DNA of 64,000 nt from JAVBOW01 sp031550125 (GCA_031550125.1 JAVBOW010000026.1:1-64000), one strand, 5' to 3'; positions 8,032 to 17,614 are shown, counted from the first letter of the stretch. Made by a program: numbers and translations. Notes: generated by a model not told the origin, from the sequence alone.

Positions 8032-9978
8032 ATGAGAGCGTTGGGCGATTTCAGGTATTTCGTCCGCCGTATACTGTTCCTGTATGCGGCGTTCATGCTG
8101 TGTCGCGTGGGTTTCTACGCGGCCAACGCCTCGTTGCTGGGGCCGTTGGCGTGGGGCGAGATCCCGGGCCTTCTGCACGGGGCGCTCGTATTCGATTCCG
8201 TGTCTATCTTTTATATCAACCTGCCGTTCCTCTTCTTTTCGCTTATACCTTTCAGGTTCAGGGCTTGTGCCGGATACCAGACGTTCCTGCGCTGGCTCTT
8301 CGTAACGGTTAACACTCTGGGGCTGGCGGTGGATATCGCCGACATCATCTATTTCCCCTTTAAACTGGCCCGAATAGCGTGGGACGACGTGTCGCTCATG
8401 CAGGGCGGCAACGGCTGGCTGCTGGCCGGTCAATTTCTGCGCGAATACTGGTACGCCGTGCTGGCGCTGGCCGTCGTGGCCCGTACGCTCTGGGTCGGAT
8501 TTGCAAAGATAGGCTATAAAGCCACGGAAATAAAGAGCGATGCGGCCTATTACCTTTCCCAGACGCTGCTGTTGCTATTCGGCGCGGTGGCTGCGGTATT
8601 CCTCATACGAGGGTCGAATTTCGCCCACGCCACATTTCCGATAACTATCGGCGACGCCTCTATGTACGCCGCCCCGGAGAAGACGCCGCTCGTTTTGAGC
8701 AATCCTTTCGCCCTGATCCGCACCATAGGGCAAAAGCCTGATAATCCGGTGTATTTCAGTGATATGGAAGTCGATTCGATCTACACGCCGGTGCATTGCC
8801 CCTCAGTCGGGGCTGGACAGCGAGGGATCTTCGCCGGCCGCCGGCCCAATATAGTGCTGGTGATCCTCGAGAGTTTCGGCGCGGCGCATATCAAAGCGCT
8901 GAGCGACCAGTTCGCCCCTGGCGACTCGGGCTACACCCCGTTCCTCGATTCGCTCATCGGGCAAGGCTATATTTTCCGTAACGCCTATAACAGCGGTATG
9001 CGCTCCATTGACGCGCTGCCGGCCCTGTGGGCTTCCATACCTACTTTCAAAACCCAATTTCTCTCACTTCCGCAGTCCAACGCGCCGATGCGCGCCTTGC
9101 CATCCGTGTTGGACGGGATGGGATATTCCACGGCTTTCATGCACGGCGCGGTGCGCCAATCTATGAGTTTCGTCGCTTTCGGTAAGGCGGCTGGCGTGCA
9201 GCGCTTCTTCTCTCGCGAGGATTATCAGGCCGAGATGGGTTCCGACGGCTTCGACGGACTGTGGGGGATATGGGACCACAAATTCCTTCCGTATGCCGCG
9301 GATAAGCTCGGGACGTTGCCGCAGCCGTTCTTCGCAACCATCTTCACCCTTTCATCCCACCACCCGTATATTTTGCCCGAAGGTTTCGAAGGGCGTTATC
9401 CGGAGGGCAAGATGCCTATACAAAAGATGATAGCCTACAGCGACGAGGCGTTGAGGAATTTCTTCGCCCAGGTGTCGCGCCAGAAGTGGTTTGCTAATAC
9501 CGTCTTTGTGATAACCGCCGACCACGGCTCCGGAGCCGACAATGAAAAGTACCGCCAGGCACCGTACACCAATGCCGTGCCGCTTTTATTCTACGATCCG
9601 TCGGGTTCGCTCAGGGGCGACGATATGCGCCCGGCGCAACATATAGATCTCATGCCCACCCTGTTGGGTATGCTCGGCTACGGCGAGCCTTATTTCGCCT
9701 TCGGTCGCGACCTGCTCGACGTCCGCGCGTCCGGTTACGCCATAACCTATACCGGAGGGGTATTCAACGCCGTGACCGACTCGCTGATCTACCGCTTCGA
9801 CCGTAAAAATATCGTGGGAGTTTACGATTTCAGGCGCGATCCGGCGCAGCGGTGCAACCTTGCCGGGCCGGATTCGGGGAACGAAAGGCCCGCCGTGTGG
9901 ATGAAAGCCTTCATACAGCAGTATTACAGCCATATTCGCCACAGGGACTTCCTCCCTCCTGCAGGCGCCTGCGAATAA
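8032..9978 (+). CDS. LTA synthase-like membrane sulfatase-fold transferase
   Basis: 648-aa membrane protein of the alkaline phosphatase/sulfatase superfamily, LTA-synthase/phosphoglycerol-transferase type. The first about 200 residues hold five or so hydrophobic helices; a large extracytoplasmic catalytic domain follows with the metal-site motifs NIVLVILESFGAAH and VFVITADHGSG. The segment SGMRSIDALPALWASIP aligns with the nucleophile region, but a Ser rather than the classic LTA-synthase Thr appears to be the nucleophile. It follows rfbB by 16 nt, suggesting a role in decorating surface polysaccharide or lipid, perhaps by phosphoglycerol or phosphoethanolamine transfer. The exact donor and acceptor cannot be told from sequence. 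Confidence 0.85.
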   Translation: MRALGDFRYFVRRILFLYAAFMLCRVGFYAANASLLGPLAWGEIPGLLHGALVFDSVSIFYINLPFLFFSLIPFRFRACAGYQTFLRWLFVTVNTLGLAVDIADIIYFPFKLARIAWDDVSLMQGGNGWLLAGQFLREYWYAVLALAVVARTLWVGFAKIGYKATEIKSDAAYYLSQTLLLLFGAVAAVFLIRGSNFAHATFPITIGDASMYAAPEKTPLVLSNPFALIRTIGQKPDNPVYFSDMEVDSIYTPVHCPSVGAGQRGIFAGRRPNIVLVILESFGAAHIKALSDQFAPGDSGYTPFLDSLIGQGYIFRNAYNSGMRSIDALPALWASIPTFKTQFLSLPQSNAPMRALPSVLDGMGYSTAFMHGAVRQSMSFVAFGKAAGVQRFFSREDYQAEMGSDGFDGLWGIWDHKFLPYAADKLGTLPQPFFATIFTLSSHHPYILPEGFEGRYPEGKMPIQKMIAYSDEALRNFFAQVSRQKWFANTVFVITADHGSGADNEKYRQAPYTNAVPLLFYDPSGSLRGDDMRPAQHIDLMPTLLGMLGYGEPYFAFGRDLLDVRASGYAITYTGGVFNAVTDSLIYRFDRKNIVGVYDFRRDPAQRCNLAGPDSGNERPAVWMKAFIQQYYSHIRHRDFLPPAGACE

Positions 9979-9987
9979 GGTTTTTTT
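9961..9987 (+). terminator. Possible terminator overlapping the end of the 8032 gene
   Basis: A 12-bp palindrome GCAGGCGCCTGC within the last codons is followed, after 8 nt, by seven T. The stem is short and the T-run is not directly adjacent, so this is a weak call. Confidence 0.3.
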
Positions 9988-9998
9988 CTGCCGGATCT

Positions 9999-10661
9999 TT
10001 ATTTGATGCTTACCAGCGAGTGCTTTATGGCGAACATTACCAGGTTGGCCGTGTTTCGTGCGCCGGTCTTTTCGAGGATATTCGCGCGGTGCTTGTCTAC
10101 GGTGCGCTTCGATATGAACAACCTGTCCCCTATCTCATGGTTGGACATCCCCTTGCATATAAGTTCGAGTATTTCCAACTCCCTGTCCGACAGTATTTCG
10201 GCCGGATTTTCGTCTCCGCCGTGCTGCATTCCCATTCCCGCCACCAGCATCGTCAGCAGTTCCTGCGAAAAGTAGGTGTTGCCCGACGCTACAGCCTTTA
10301 TCGCTGCCGTAACCTCGTCTATACTGCTGTTTTTCAGCAGGAAGCCTTTCACGCCCAAGGCTACCATACGGAAATAATACTCCTCGTCGCAATGCATAGA
10401 GAGGGTTATGATCCTTGCTCCGGGATATTCGGAGGCCATCTTTTCCGCTACCTCGAAACCTCCCATTCCTGGCATGTCTATGTCGAGCAGCACCACGTCG
10501 GCGACAAGCCCGCCGCGCATCATCTCCACGAATTGCCGGCCGTCGGCGGCTTCCGCCACCACCTCGCACAGCCCGCCGCGGCATAGCAGTCCGCGCAGGC
10601 CGTCACGGAAGAGTGCGTGGTCGTCCACCAGCACTACTTTAATTGTCTGCGGCGTTTCCAT
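9999..10661 (-). CDS. LuxR/NarL-family response regulator
   Basis: 220-aa DNA-binding response regulator. The receiver domain (about 7-125) has the acidic pair D13-D14, the phosphoacceptor D60 (LLDIDMP) and Lys in FLLKNSS. The C-terminal LuxR-type helix-turn-helix (about 155-215) contains LSDRELEILELICKGMSN and ISKRTVDKHRANIL. Its start lies 28 nt inside the upstream kinase gene, so the pair is co-translated and very probably forms one two-component system. Target genes are not evident. It is convergent with the 8032 gene. Confidence 0.93.
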   Translation of the reverse strand: METPQTIKVVLVDDHALFRDGLRGLLCRGGLCEVVAEAADGRQFVEMMRGGLVADVVLLDIDMPGMGGFEVAEKMASEYPGARIITLSMHCDEEYYFRMVALGVKGFLLKNSSIDEVTAAIKAVASGNTYFSQELLTMLVAGMGMQHGGDENPAEILSDRELEILELICKGMSNHEIGDRLFISKRTVDKHRANILEKTGARNTANLVMFAIKHSLVSIK

Positions 10662-11617
10662 TCGGGGTTTTTCTTGAGGTTTACCGATATGCGGGCTTGC
10701 ATCCCTTTACCTTTCTCCGATGTTATCTCGCAATCGCCCTTGAGCGAGTTTATGCGCGACGTGATGTTGGAAAGTCCCATGCCTATGTCCATCACCGCCT
10801 TGGGATTGAACCCTTTCCCGTTGTCGCGGTAGATGATCGCTATTTCGTCGTTCGCGTAATCCACCGACAGCTCTATGGCGTCGCATCCCGAGTGTTTGAG
10901 GCTGTTGTTTATCAGCTCGCACACCACGCGGTAGAGTATCACCTCCACGTCGGTGTCGAACCTTTCGGATTTCAGACTGGTCTTGAAATCTATTTTAATA
11001 TTATTGAGGACCAGTGATTTAGATATGAAGTTGGATATCCCCCGCGCCAGGCCGAAATCGTTGAGTATATGCGGGCTGAGATTGTTGGATATTTCGCGCA
11101 GGCTACGTATGGCTTCTTCTATCACGTAGTTGACGTTGGCCACGATCTGACCGCCCGCCTCGTCCAGGCCCTCTTTCGGGAGCGCCGAGAGCGACATCTT
11201 GGCCGACGAAAGCAGCGGCCCCAGCCCGTCGTGCAGCTCTTTGGCATAGCGCATGCGCTCTTTCTCCTCGGTACGCAAGACTGTGTTGAGGATGCGTTTT
11301 TCAGTGAGACGGCGGCGAAAATCGAGTTTTTCTATGTAATTGAATATCTTACGGACGTAAAATACCCCTACGGCGAAGCAGAGCGAAGTACCCACGCCGA
11401 GCCAGACGAAAAAATCGGGAGGCAATCGCCACTCCTTGCCTCCGGTAAGCTGCACGTATTCGGCCAGACGCAACACCGACATGGCCGACAGGGCTACGGT
11501 GAAGAGTATCCATGAAAAGTTGTATTTCGTTTCGCGCATCAACCCGATGGCCGTTATAGCCGCTATGAGCTGCAGCAGGATGGAGATTATGAGGAGCGTT
11601 TGAAGTACCATAAACAT
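10634..11617 (-). CDS. Membrane sensor histidine kinase, HisKA_3 (NarX/DesK) type
   Basis: 327 aa. The first about 105 residues carry three hydrophobic helices (about 4-26, 34-52, 68-88) with no large periplasmic sensor domain. A dimerisation/phosphoacceptor motif of the HisKA_3 type follows (ELHDGLGPLLSSAKM, His within HDGLG), then a HATPase domain with ELINNSLKHS (N box) and YRDNGKGFN (G1). The partner is the overlapping LuxR-type regulator. Signal unknown; lack of a sensor domain suggests detection within the membrane. Confidence 0.92.
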   Translation of the reverse strand: MFMVLQTLLIISILLQLIAAITAIGLMRETKYNFSWILFTVALSAMSVLRLAEYVQLTGGKEWRLPPDFFVWLGVGTSLCFAVGVFYVRKIFNYIEKLDFRRRLTEKRILNTVLRTEEKERMRYAKELHDGLGPLLSSAKMSLSALPKEGLDEAGGQIVANVNYVIEEAIRSLREISNNLSPHILNDFGLARGISNFISKSLVLNNIKIDFKTSLKSERFDTDVEVILYRVVCELINNSLKHSGCDAIELSVDYANDEIAIIYRDNGKGFNPKAVMDIGMGLSNITSRINSLKGDCEITSEKGKGMQARISVNLKKNPEWKRRRQLK

Positions 11618-11629
11618 GAGTCTTTAGTG

Positions 11630-11637
11630 CAAATATA
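11630..11637 (-). promoter_or_regulatory. -7 box TATATTTG for the kinase-regulator pair
   Basis: On the minus strand TATATTTG lies 12 nt before the ATG at 11617, implying a very short leader. Confidence 0.5.
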
Positions 11638-11692
11638 AGTTTTTTGTGACAGAAACCCGACTCTGTAAGCGCAATTACTGCGTGCAACGGCG

Positions 11693-11727
11693 GAAAGGCC
11701 GCTCCGGAAAAATCGGGGCGGCCTTTC
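11693..11727 (-). terminator. Terminator hairpin after rplS
   Basis: A 14-bp stem with one G-T pair (11693-11706 with 11714-11727) and a 7-nt loop, about 20 nt past the rplS stop. It separates rplS from the downstream kinase gene. No T-run follows. Confidence 0.6.
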
Positions 11728-11747
11728 GTCGTATTGCGCGGTGGCTA

Positions 11748-12107
11748 TTATTTCGAGCCGAAATGCTTCTCTTTGATACGGGCTTTCTTACCTGTAAGGT
11801 CGCGCAGGTAGTAGATGCGCGAGCGGCGTACCACGCCCACTTTGTTCACTTCGATCGAGTCGATGTGGGGAGAGTAGAGGGGGAATATGCGCTCTACGCC
11901 CACGCCGTTGGATATTTTGCGGATGGTGAACATTTTGGTGATGCCGCGGCCTTTGATCTGGATAACTACGCCGCGGAACGATTGCAGGCGCTCTTTGTTA
12001 CCCTCTATGATCTTGTAGGTTACTGTGATCGTGTCTCCGCTCTTGAACGAGGGGACTTCTTTGGCGGGCCACATCGAGGCCTCTGCGATTCTGATAAGGT
12101 TATCCAT
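11748..12107 (-). CDS. rplS: 50S ribosomal protein L19
   Basis: 119-aa ribosomal protein at the 30S-50S interface. The family core is plain: VPSFKSGDTITVTYKI, RLQSFRGVVIQ, GVGVERIFPLYSPHIDSIEV and RSRIYYLRDL. Here it stands alone rather than with rpsP-rimM-trmD. It uses ATC for Ile, unlike most genes of the window, as expected for a highly expressed gene. A full consensus promoter lies at 12187-12217, giving an approximately 75-nt leader that could carry regulation, though no specific structure is recognised. Confidence 0.98.
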   Translation of the reverse strand: MDNLIRIAEASMWPAKEVPSFKSGDTITVTYKIIEGNKERLQSFRGVVIQIKGRGITKMFTIRKISNGVGVERIFPLYSPHIDSIEVNKVGVVRRSRIYYLRDLTGKKARIKEKHFGSK

Positions 12108-12186
12108 TTTCTGTCGTTTTGTTTCATTAAGGCGGGAACGTTACGGACTCCTGTGTTCTCATTAAGAGGTTCCTCGCACCGAGCCG

Positions 12187-12217
12187 CAAAGGTAAGAGTA
12201 TTTTTTCGATAAACAAA
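12187..12217 (-). promoter_or_regulatory. rplS promoter, consensus Bacteroidetes type
   Basis: On the minus strand TTTG (12214-12217), exactly 19 nt, then TACCTTTG (12187-12194). This is the cleanest promoter in the window, fitting a ribosomal protein gene. Confidence 0.8.
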
Positions 12218-12241
12218 ATATTTTTCATCCGCATTAGTAAC

Positions 12242-12249
12242 TATCTTTG
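12242..12249 (+). promoter_or_regulatory. -7 box TATCTTTG for surE
   Basis: TATCTTTG ends only 6 nt before a first ATG at 12256 and 18 nt before a second ATG at 12268. It is divergent from the rplS promoter, 25 nt away. Confidence 0.5.
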
Positions 12250-12267
12250 TGCGATATGAATGGAATT

Positions 12268-13032
12268 ATGGATAAACCGCTTATTCTGGTAACCAACGAC
12301 GACGGCGTGGGGGCCAAGGGATTGCAATATGCCGTACGCGTGGCGCAGCGTTTCGGGCGCGTCGTCGTGGTGGCTCCCGAGCAGACCCAGTCGGGCATGT
12401 CGCATGCCATCACTATGTTCCGTCCTCTCTACCTGCGGCGCGTACGCCAGGCCGAGGGACTCGACGTATACGCCTGTTCCGGAACTCCGGTGGATTGCGT
12501 CAAGATGGCCTTCGACTACCTGCTCAAAGAGACGCCCGCGCTTGTGATATCGGGGATAAACCACGGATCCAATTCTGCGGTGAACGTATTGTATTCAGGG
12601 ACTATGGGCGCGGCTATAGAGGGCAGCTTCTACGACGTGCCGTCGGTGGGGCTTTCGCTTACCGACCACGATCCGGAGGCCGATTTCGAGGCCGCAGCCG
12701 TTTACGCCGAGAGGATAATAGCCAAGCTGCTCGCCGAAAAGCCCTCTCCGCCCATCTGCTGGAACGTCAATATCCCCAACGTGCCTTACGACGAGATCAG
12801 AGGCGTGCGCCTCTGCCGCCAGAACGCCGGCTATTGGAAAGAGGAGTTCGAGCAGCGCAAAGATCCGCGCGGCCACGACTATTACTGGCTCAACGGCAGT
12901 TTCTTCAATATGGAGCCGCAGGCCGTCGACACCGACGAATGGGCGCTAAGGAACAACTATGTCTCGATAGTACCCATACAGATAGACCTGACGGACTACA
13001 GGCAACTCGAAAAATCCAAAGATTGGTTTTAG
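12268..13032 (+). CDS. surE: 5'/3'-nucleotidase SurE
   Basis: Metal-dependent phosphatase acting on nucleoside monophosphates, usually linked to stationary-phase survival. 254 aa with the family signatures LVTNDDG near the N-terminus, APEQTQSGMSHA, CSGTPVDCVK and ISGINHGSN. An ATG at 12256 would add four residues, but the -7 box ends at 12249, so that start would be nearly leaderless; I prefer 12268. Convergent with gtrA, 19 nt apart, with no clear terminator between them. Confidence 0.94.
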   Translation: MDKPLILVTNDDGVGAKGLQYAVRVAQRFGRVVVVAPEQTQSGMSHAITMFRPLYLRRVRQAEGLDVYACSGTPVDCVKMAFDYLLKETPALVISGINHGSNSAVNVLYSGTMGAAIEGSFYDVPSVGLSLTDHDPEADFEAAAVYAERIIAKLLAEKPSPPICWNVNIPNVPYDEIRGVRLCRQNAGYWKEEFEQRKDPRGHDYYWLNGSFFNMEPQAVDTDEWALRNNYVSIVPIQIDLTDYRQLEKSKDWF

Positions 13033-13051
13033 CGGCCGCTGTAAAAGGACG

Positions 13052-13567
13052 CTAAATCTCGGCGCAACCCCTGAAACTGAAGTATTTCTGCATCAGGTAG
13101 CTGTAGAATGTCGTTATTATTATCTGGAGTGCGTAGGCGGGCGTGGCCCAAATGCCGCACACGTCCACGAAGAACGTCATGCATAAATAGTATAGCAACA
13201 GCGATCCGGCCACCGAAAGCAGATAACGCAGCAACTGTGTCCGGTTGCGCAGCGGCGAGTGCTTGAAAGCCACGTGCTTGTTGAGCCAGAAACCGGTAAG
13301 GAAGATGACAGGGAAGACGATGCACCCTGCCGCTATCTTGGCCGATACCACTATGTCGGCGCAACCGCCGGCGCATGGGAGCGTCCCGAGGCGCAGGTCG
13401 CGCTGCCCGAGCAGCATGTTGTAGACAATATAGTAGAGGACAAGGTTTACGACCATATTGATACTCCCGCAAGCCCCATAGCGGAACGTCTGCAGCGGCA
13501 TAACCTTGTTTACTGGCGCTATGTAAAGGCCGTCTATGGCCTTGGAGACGAGACGCGAAAATTTCAT
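13052..13567 (-). CDS. GtrA-family membrane protein
   Basis: 171-aa small membrane protein with four predicted helices, family GtrA (PF04138). GtrA proteins are thought to flip or support polyprenyl-linked sugars in surface polysaccharide modification. The family shape is visible: FRYGACGSINMVVNLVLYY at the start, a second helix near VIFLTGFWLNKHVAF, and a final helix ending SYLMQKYFSF. Its ATG overlaps the uvrB stop (ATGA), so it is translated behind uvrB. A functional link to repair is unlikely; the pairing seems to be an operon convenience. Confidence 0.85.
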   Translation of the reverse strand: MKFSRLVSKAIDGLYIAPVNKVMPLQTFRYGACGSINMVVNLVLYYIVYNMLLGQRDLRLGTLPCAGGCADIVVSAKIAAGCIVFPVIFLTGFWLNKHVAFKHSPLRNRTQLLRYLLSVAGSLLLYYLCMTFFVDVCGIWATPAYALQIIITTFYSYLMQKYFSFRGCAEI

Positions 13568-15585
13568 TCTGCCTTATATTGTTGCGCTTCCGCCGCAGCT
13601 TTCAGCCTGTTTTGCAATTCGTACATCCGGTCGCGGTGGACTACCGCCGCGGCGAAGTCGAGGGCGTCCGACGCCGCCAGCATCATGGCGCGCGCCTCCT
13701 CTATCTGTTTCTCTATCTCCCCTGCGGCGGCCGAGTAGGCGGGTTTCACGTCGGCGGCCATGCTTGCGGCGTTTCCTGCGGCGGGGTAGGCCAACGGGGC
13801 CTCCTGCTGCGCGGTGTTGCGCCTGGCCTGCCGCGGGAACATGCCGTGGGCGGCGTTGAATGCCGACTGGCGGTTGCGTCGGTCGTTGCTTTCGCGTACT
13901 GCCTGCAGCATCGATTCGGTGGCTTTGTCGGCGTACAGTATTACCATGCCACTGGCGTGGCGCGCGGCGCGTCCGGCCGTCTGGGTGAGCGATCGGGCGT
14001 TGCGCAGGAATCCCTCCTTGTCGGCGTCCATGATGGCCACCAGCGACACCTCGGGCAGGTCGAGTCCCTCGCGGAGCAGGTTGACTCCTATCAGCACGTC
14101 GAACATCCCCGCCCTCAGGTCTTCGAGTATCTTCGCCCTTTCGAGCGTCTCCACGTCGGAGTGTATATAGCGGCTGCGTACGCCGTGGCGGTCGAAATAT
14201 TTCGACAGTTCCTCGGCCATGCGCTTGGTGAGCGTGACGACGAGTATCTTCTCCTCTTTGCGTACGCGGTCGTCTATCTCCTCCATCAGGTCGTCTATCT
14301 GGTCGGCCGTGGGGCGTATTATCATTGGAGGGTCCAACAGGCCCGTGGGACGTATTATCTGCTCCACCACCATTCCTTCGGATTTGGTGAATTCGTAGTC
14401 GCCGGGCGTGGCGCTCACATAAAGCACCTGTCGTGTCATCGATTCGAATTCACTGAACGTCAGGGGACGGTTGTCCACGGCTGCGGGCAGGCGGAAACCG
14501 TATTCCACAAGATTTTCCTTGCGCGCGCGGTCGCCGCCGTACATGGCCCTTATCTGCGGCAGCGTCACGTGGCTTTCGTCTATTACCGTCAGGTAGTCGT
14601 CGGGGAAATAGTCCAGCAGGCAGAACGGACGGCTGCCCGGCGGACGCCCGTCGAAATAGCGCGAGTAATTCTCTATCCCGGGACAGTACCCCAGTTCCTT
14701 TATCATCTCCAGGTCATATTCCACGCGCCGCTTTATCTGCTCGGCCTCTTTCACGCGGCCCTGCTCCTCGAAATATTTTATGCGGTGTCCCAGGTCTATC
14801 TGTATTTGGGCAATGGCCGTGTTGATGCGTTCTTTGGTGGTTACGAACAGGTTGGCCGGGTAGAACACGGCCTCGTCTACCGCCTGAATGCGTTTGCCGG
14901 TGGAAGCTTCGATTAAGGATATCTCCTCTATCTCGTCGTAATAGAACCCTATGCGGTAGCAAACCTCGCCGAAAGGCAGGCATACGTCCAGCGTGTCGCC
15001 GCTAAGGCGGAAAGTGGCCGGCGAAAGCTCTGTCTCGGTACGCGTGTACAGCGCCTCCACCAGCGAATAGAGCAGTTTCTGCATGGATATGCCCTGTCCC
15101 TTCTCGAGCTTTATCGCCAGTTGGTGGAAGTCGTCGGGGTTGCCTATGCCGTAGAGACACGATACGCTCGATATGACTATCACGTCGCGCCGTCCGGAGA
15201 GCAGCGATGCGGTGGTGTGCAGTCGCAGCTTCTCTATCTCGTCGTTAATGGCCAGGTCTTTCTCTATGTATGTGTCTGTCTTCGGGAGGTATGCCTCGGG
15301 CTGGTAGTAGTCGTAATACGACACGAAATACTCCACCGCGTTCTCGGGGAAGAACTGCTTGAATTCGTTGTATAGCTGGTATGCGAGCGTCTTGTTGTGC
15401 GACAGCACCAGCGTGGGCCGTTGAAGGCCGGCCACCACGTTGGCCACCGTGAAGGTTTTGCCCGATCCGGTCACTCCCATCAGCGTGTTGTGGCGGCACG
15501 GACCCGAGAGGGCCTCCGTAAGGGCTGCTATTGCCTCGGGCTGGTCGCCCGCGGGGGCGAAATTTGATACGAGTTTGAACTCCAT
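13564..15585 (-). CDS. uvrB: Excinuclease ABC subunit B
   Basis: Nucleotide-excision repair helicase-like subunit that verifies damage after UvrA loading. 673 aa, normal length. Walker A GVTGSGKTFT, the beta-hairpin region YYDYYQPEAY, helicase motifs DESHVTLPQ and GVNLLREGLDLPEV, and the C-terminal UVR coiled coil (about 625-665) are all present. The start at 15585 (MEFKLVSNFAPAGDQ) matches the family; an in-frame upstream extension crosses the promoter. Ile codons are almost all ATA here. Divergent from dnaG. Confidence 0.97.
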   Translation of the reverse strand: MEFKLVSNFAPAGDQPEAIAALTEALSGPCRHNTLMGVTGSGKTFTVANVVAGLQRPTLVLSHNKTLAYQLYNEFKQFFPENAVEYFVSYYDYYQPEAYLPKTDTYIEKDLAINDEIEKLRLHTTASLLSGRRDVIVISSVSCLYGIGNPDDFHQLAIKLEKGQGISMQKLLYSLVEALYTRTETELSPATFRLSGDTLDVCLPFGEVCYRIGFYYDEIEEISLIEASTGKRIQAVDEAVFYPANLFVTTKERINTAIAQIQIDLGHRIKYFEEQGRVKEAEQIKRRVEYDLEMIKELGYCPGIENYSRYFDGRPPGSRPFCLLDYFPDDYLTVIDESHVTLPQIRAMYGGDRARKENLVEYGFRLPAAVDNRPLTFSEFESMTRQVLYVSATPGDYEFTKSEGMVVEQIIRPTGLLDPPMIIRPTADQIDDLMEEIDDRVRKEEKILVVTLTKRMAEELSKYFDRHGVRSRYIHSDVETLERAKILEDLRAGMFDVLIGVNLLREGLDLPEVSLVAIMDADKEGFLRNARSLTQTAGRAARHASGMVILYADKATESMLQAVRESNDRRNRQSAFNAAHGMFPRQARRNTAQQEAPLAYPAAGNAASMAADVKPAYSAAAGEIEKQIEEARAMMLAASDALDFAAAVVHRDRMYELQNRLKAAAEAQQYKAE

Positions 15586-15605
15586 TCGGGATCGGATATA
15601 ATCTG

Positions 15606-15613
15606 CAAAGTTA
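15606..15613 (-). promoter_or_regulatory. -7 box TAACTTTG for uvrB
   Basis: On the minus strand TAACTTTG ends 20 nt before the uvrB ATG. The divergent dnaG gene has a weaker TACCTTTA at 15646-15653. Confidence 0.45.
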
Positions 15614-15661
15614 GTAAAAAATGCTAATGATTGATATAAAATAGCTACCTTTACCACCCGT

Positions 15662-17614
15662 ATGATAGACCGCCAGACAGTAGACCGCATTTACGCCGCC
15701 GCCAACATCGTAGAGATCGTGGGCGACTTCGTCACGCTTCGTAAGAAAGGCGTCAACTACCAGTCGTGCTGTCCTTTCCATAATGAGAAGACTCCTTCCT
15801 TCGTCGTTTCGCCATCCAAAGGCCTCTATAAATGCTTCGGTTGCGGCAAGGGCGGCAACGCCGTCACCTTCGTTATGGATCACGAGGGGCTGGGTTATGT
15901 GGACGCGCTGAAGTATGTGGCCCGTAAGTACGGCATAACGGTGGAGGAGAAGGAGCTTACGCCGGACGAGGCGCGCCGTAACGACGACCGCGAAAGTATG
16001 ATGATAGTCTCGTCGTGGGCCTCGGACTATTTTAAAGAGCGCCTGCACCGCTCCGAAGAGGGACGCAGCGTGGGCCTGGCCTATTTCCGCGGCCGGGGCA
16101 TGACGGACGCCGCTATCGAGAAGTTCCAGTTGGGTTTCTGTCCCGCGGAGAAGGACCGCTTCACGCGCGACGCCCTGGCCGCAGGCTACCGCGAGGAATA
16201 CCTCGTCTCCACCGGCCTTACCATAAAGCGAGACGACGGTGGATATTACGACCGCTTCAACGGACGCGTCATGTTCCCCATACACAGCTTAAGCGGACGC
16301 GTGGTGGGTTTCGGTGGGCGCACCCTGCGTACCGATAAAAACACGGCCAAATACCTCAATTCGCCCGAGAGCGAGATCTACCATAAAAGTTCCATCCTCT
16401 ACGGACTCTATCAGGCCAAGAAGGCCGTCACGCAGGACGACTGCTGCATATTGGTGGAGGGTTACACCGACGTGATCTCGATGCACCAGGCGGGCGTGGA
16501 GAATGTAGTGGCCTCGTCCGGAACGTCGCTCACCGAGGAGCAGATACGCCTCATCGGGCGTTTCACGCGCAACGTGACGGTGATCTACGACGGCGATCCG
16601 GCCGGTATAAAGGCTTCGCTGAGGGGTATAGACATGATCCTTCGCGAGGGACTCAACGTCAGGGTGGTGTTGTTGCCCGAGGGCGACGACCCCGACTCCT
16701 TCGCCCGCAGTCACAGCGCCGCCGAGCTGAAAGAGTTTATCCGCCGGCACGAGGAGGATTTCCTCTCCTTCAAGGCGCGCCTGCTGTTGGGCGACGCCGG
16801 CGGCGATCCGCTGCGCCGCGCAGAGCTGATAAAGGATATGGTGCAGTCCATAGCCGAGATTCCCGATCCCGTCATCCGCTCGGTGTACATAAAGGAGTGC
16901 GCCCGCCAGATGGACGTCGAGGAGGCGCTGCTCACCTCCGAAGTGGCCCGTCGCCGTCTCTCCTACCGCTCCGACAGCCAGGCGGCTGAATTCATAAACA
17001 ATTACCAGGCGCAGCAGCGCCAGGCGCAGGCCGCGCCCGCCGTAGCGCCGTCGGTGAGGGCCGGAAGTAGCATCGAGGAGCTTGAGAAGGAGCTGATAAA
17101 ATACCTGCTTCGTTACGGCCGGACGGATTTCGACTATAAGGAAGGGCGCACGATAGTGTCGCTCAACGTGGCCGAGGTGATAATAACCGACCTCGAAAAT
17201 AACGGCATATCGTTCACCGACCAGCGCTATAAGGCCCTGTACGCCACATACCTCGACGCTTACCGCTCGGGTGGCGCGGTGGAGATGCACATGTTCATCA
17301 ACCACCCCGATCCGGAAGCCGCCAACGCCGCCGTGGACGTACTGACGTCCGACGACAACTACCAGACCAGCAAACTCTGGAAAAAACACGACATAACCAC
17401 ACAGAGCGAAGAGGAACGCCTCTCGACGGCCGTCCCGCGGGCGGTGATACTATATAAGTCCAAAGCCATCGACCTTATAATAAACCAGCTCAAGGCCCAA
17501 CTGTCCGACGAGTCGCTGGACGACGGCCAACTTTCCGAAATAACCCTGCGCATCTCTGCGCTGAACCGCGAGCGCATGGTGATATCCAAAAAATTGTCAC
17601 GCCTCATTTTATGA
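15662..17614 (+). CDS. dnaG: DNA primase
   Basis: Makes the RNA primers for replication. 650 aa: N-terminal CHC2 zinc domain with CPFHNEKTPSF and CFGCGKGG, catalytic TOPRIM region with LVEGYTDVISMHQAG and IYDGDPAG, and a C-terminal helicase-binding part after a Gln/Ala-rich linker (about 440-465). Its last bases overlap the smpB start (ATGA). The three-gene run dnaG-smpB-phosphatase is joined throughout by 4-nt overlaps. Confidence 0.97.
   Translation: MIDRQTVDRIYAAANIVEIVGDFVTLRKKGVNYQSCCPFHNEKTPSFVVSPSKGLYKCFGCGKGGNAVTFVMDHEGLGYVDALKYVARKYGITVEEKELTPDEARRNDDRESMMIVSSWASDYFKERLHRSEEGRSVGLAYFRGRGMTDAAIEKFQLGFCPAEKDRFTRDALAAGYREEYLVSTGLTIKRDDGGYYDRFNGRVMFPIHSLSGRVVGFGGRTLRTDKNTAKYLNSPESEIYHKSSILYGLYQAKKAVTQDDCCILVEGYTDVISMHQAGVENVVASSGTSLTEEQIRLIGRFTRNVTVIYDGDPAGIKASLRGIDMILREGLNVRVVLLPEGDDPDSFARSHSAAELKEFIRRHEEDFLSFKARLLLGDAGGDPLRRAELIKDMVQSIAEIPDPVIRSVYIKECARQMDVEEALLTSEVARRRLSYRSDSQAAEFINNYQAQQRQAQAAPAVAPSVRAGSSIEELEKELIKYLLRYGRTDFDYKEGRTIVSLNVAEVIITDLENNGISFTDQRYKALYATYLDAYRSGGAVEMHMFINHPDPEAANAAVDVLTSDDNYQTSKLWKKHDITTQSEEERLSTAVPRAVILYKSKAIDLIINQLKAQLSDESLDDGQLSEITLRISALNRERMVISKKLSRLIL

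Noticed and set aside
13030..13041. GCGGCCGC palindrome between surE and gtrA as a terminator
   Set aside because: Only 8 bp, no loop and no T-run; too weak.
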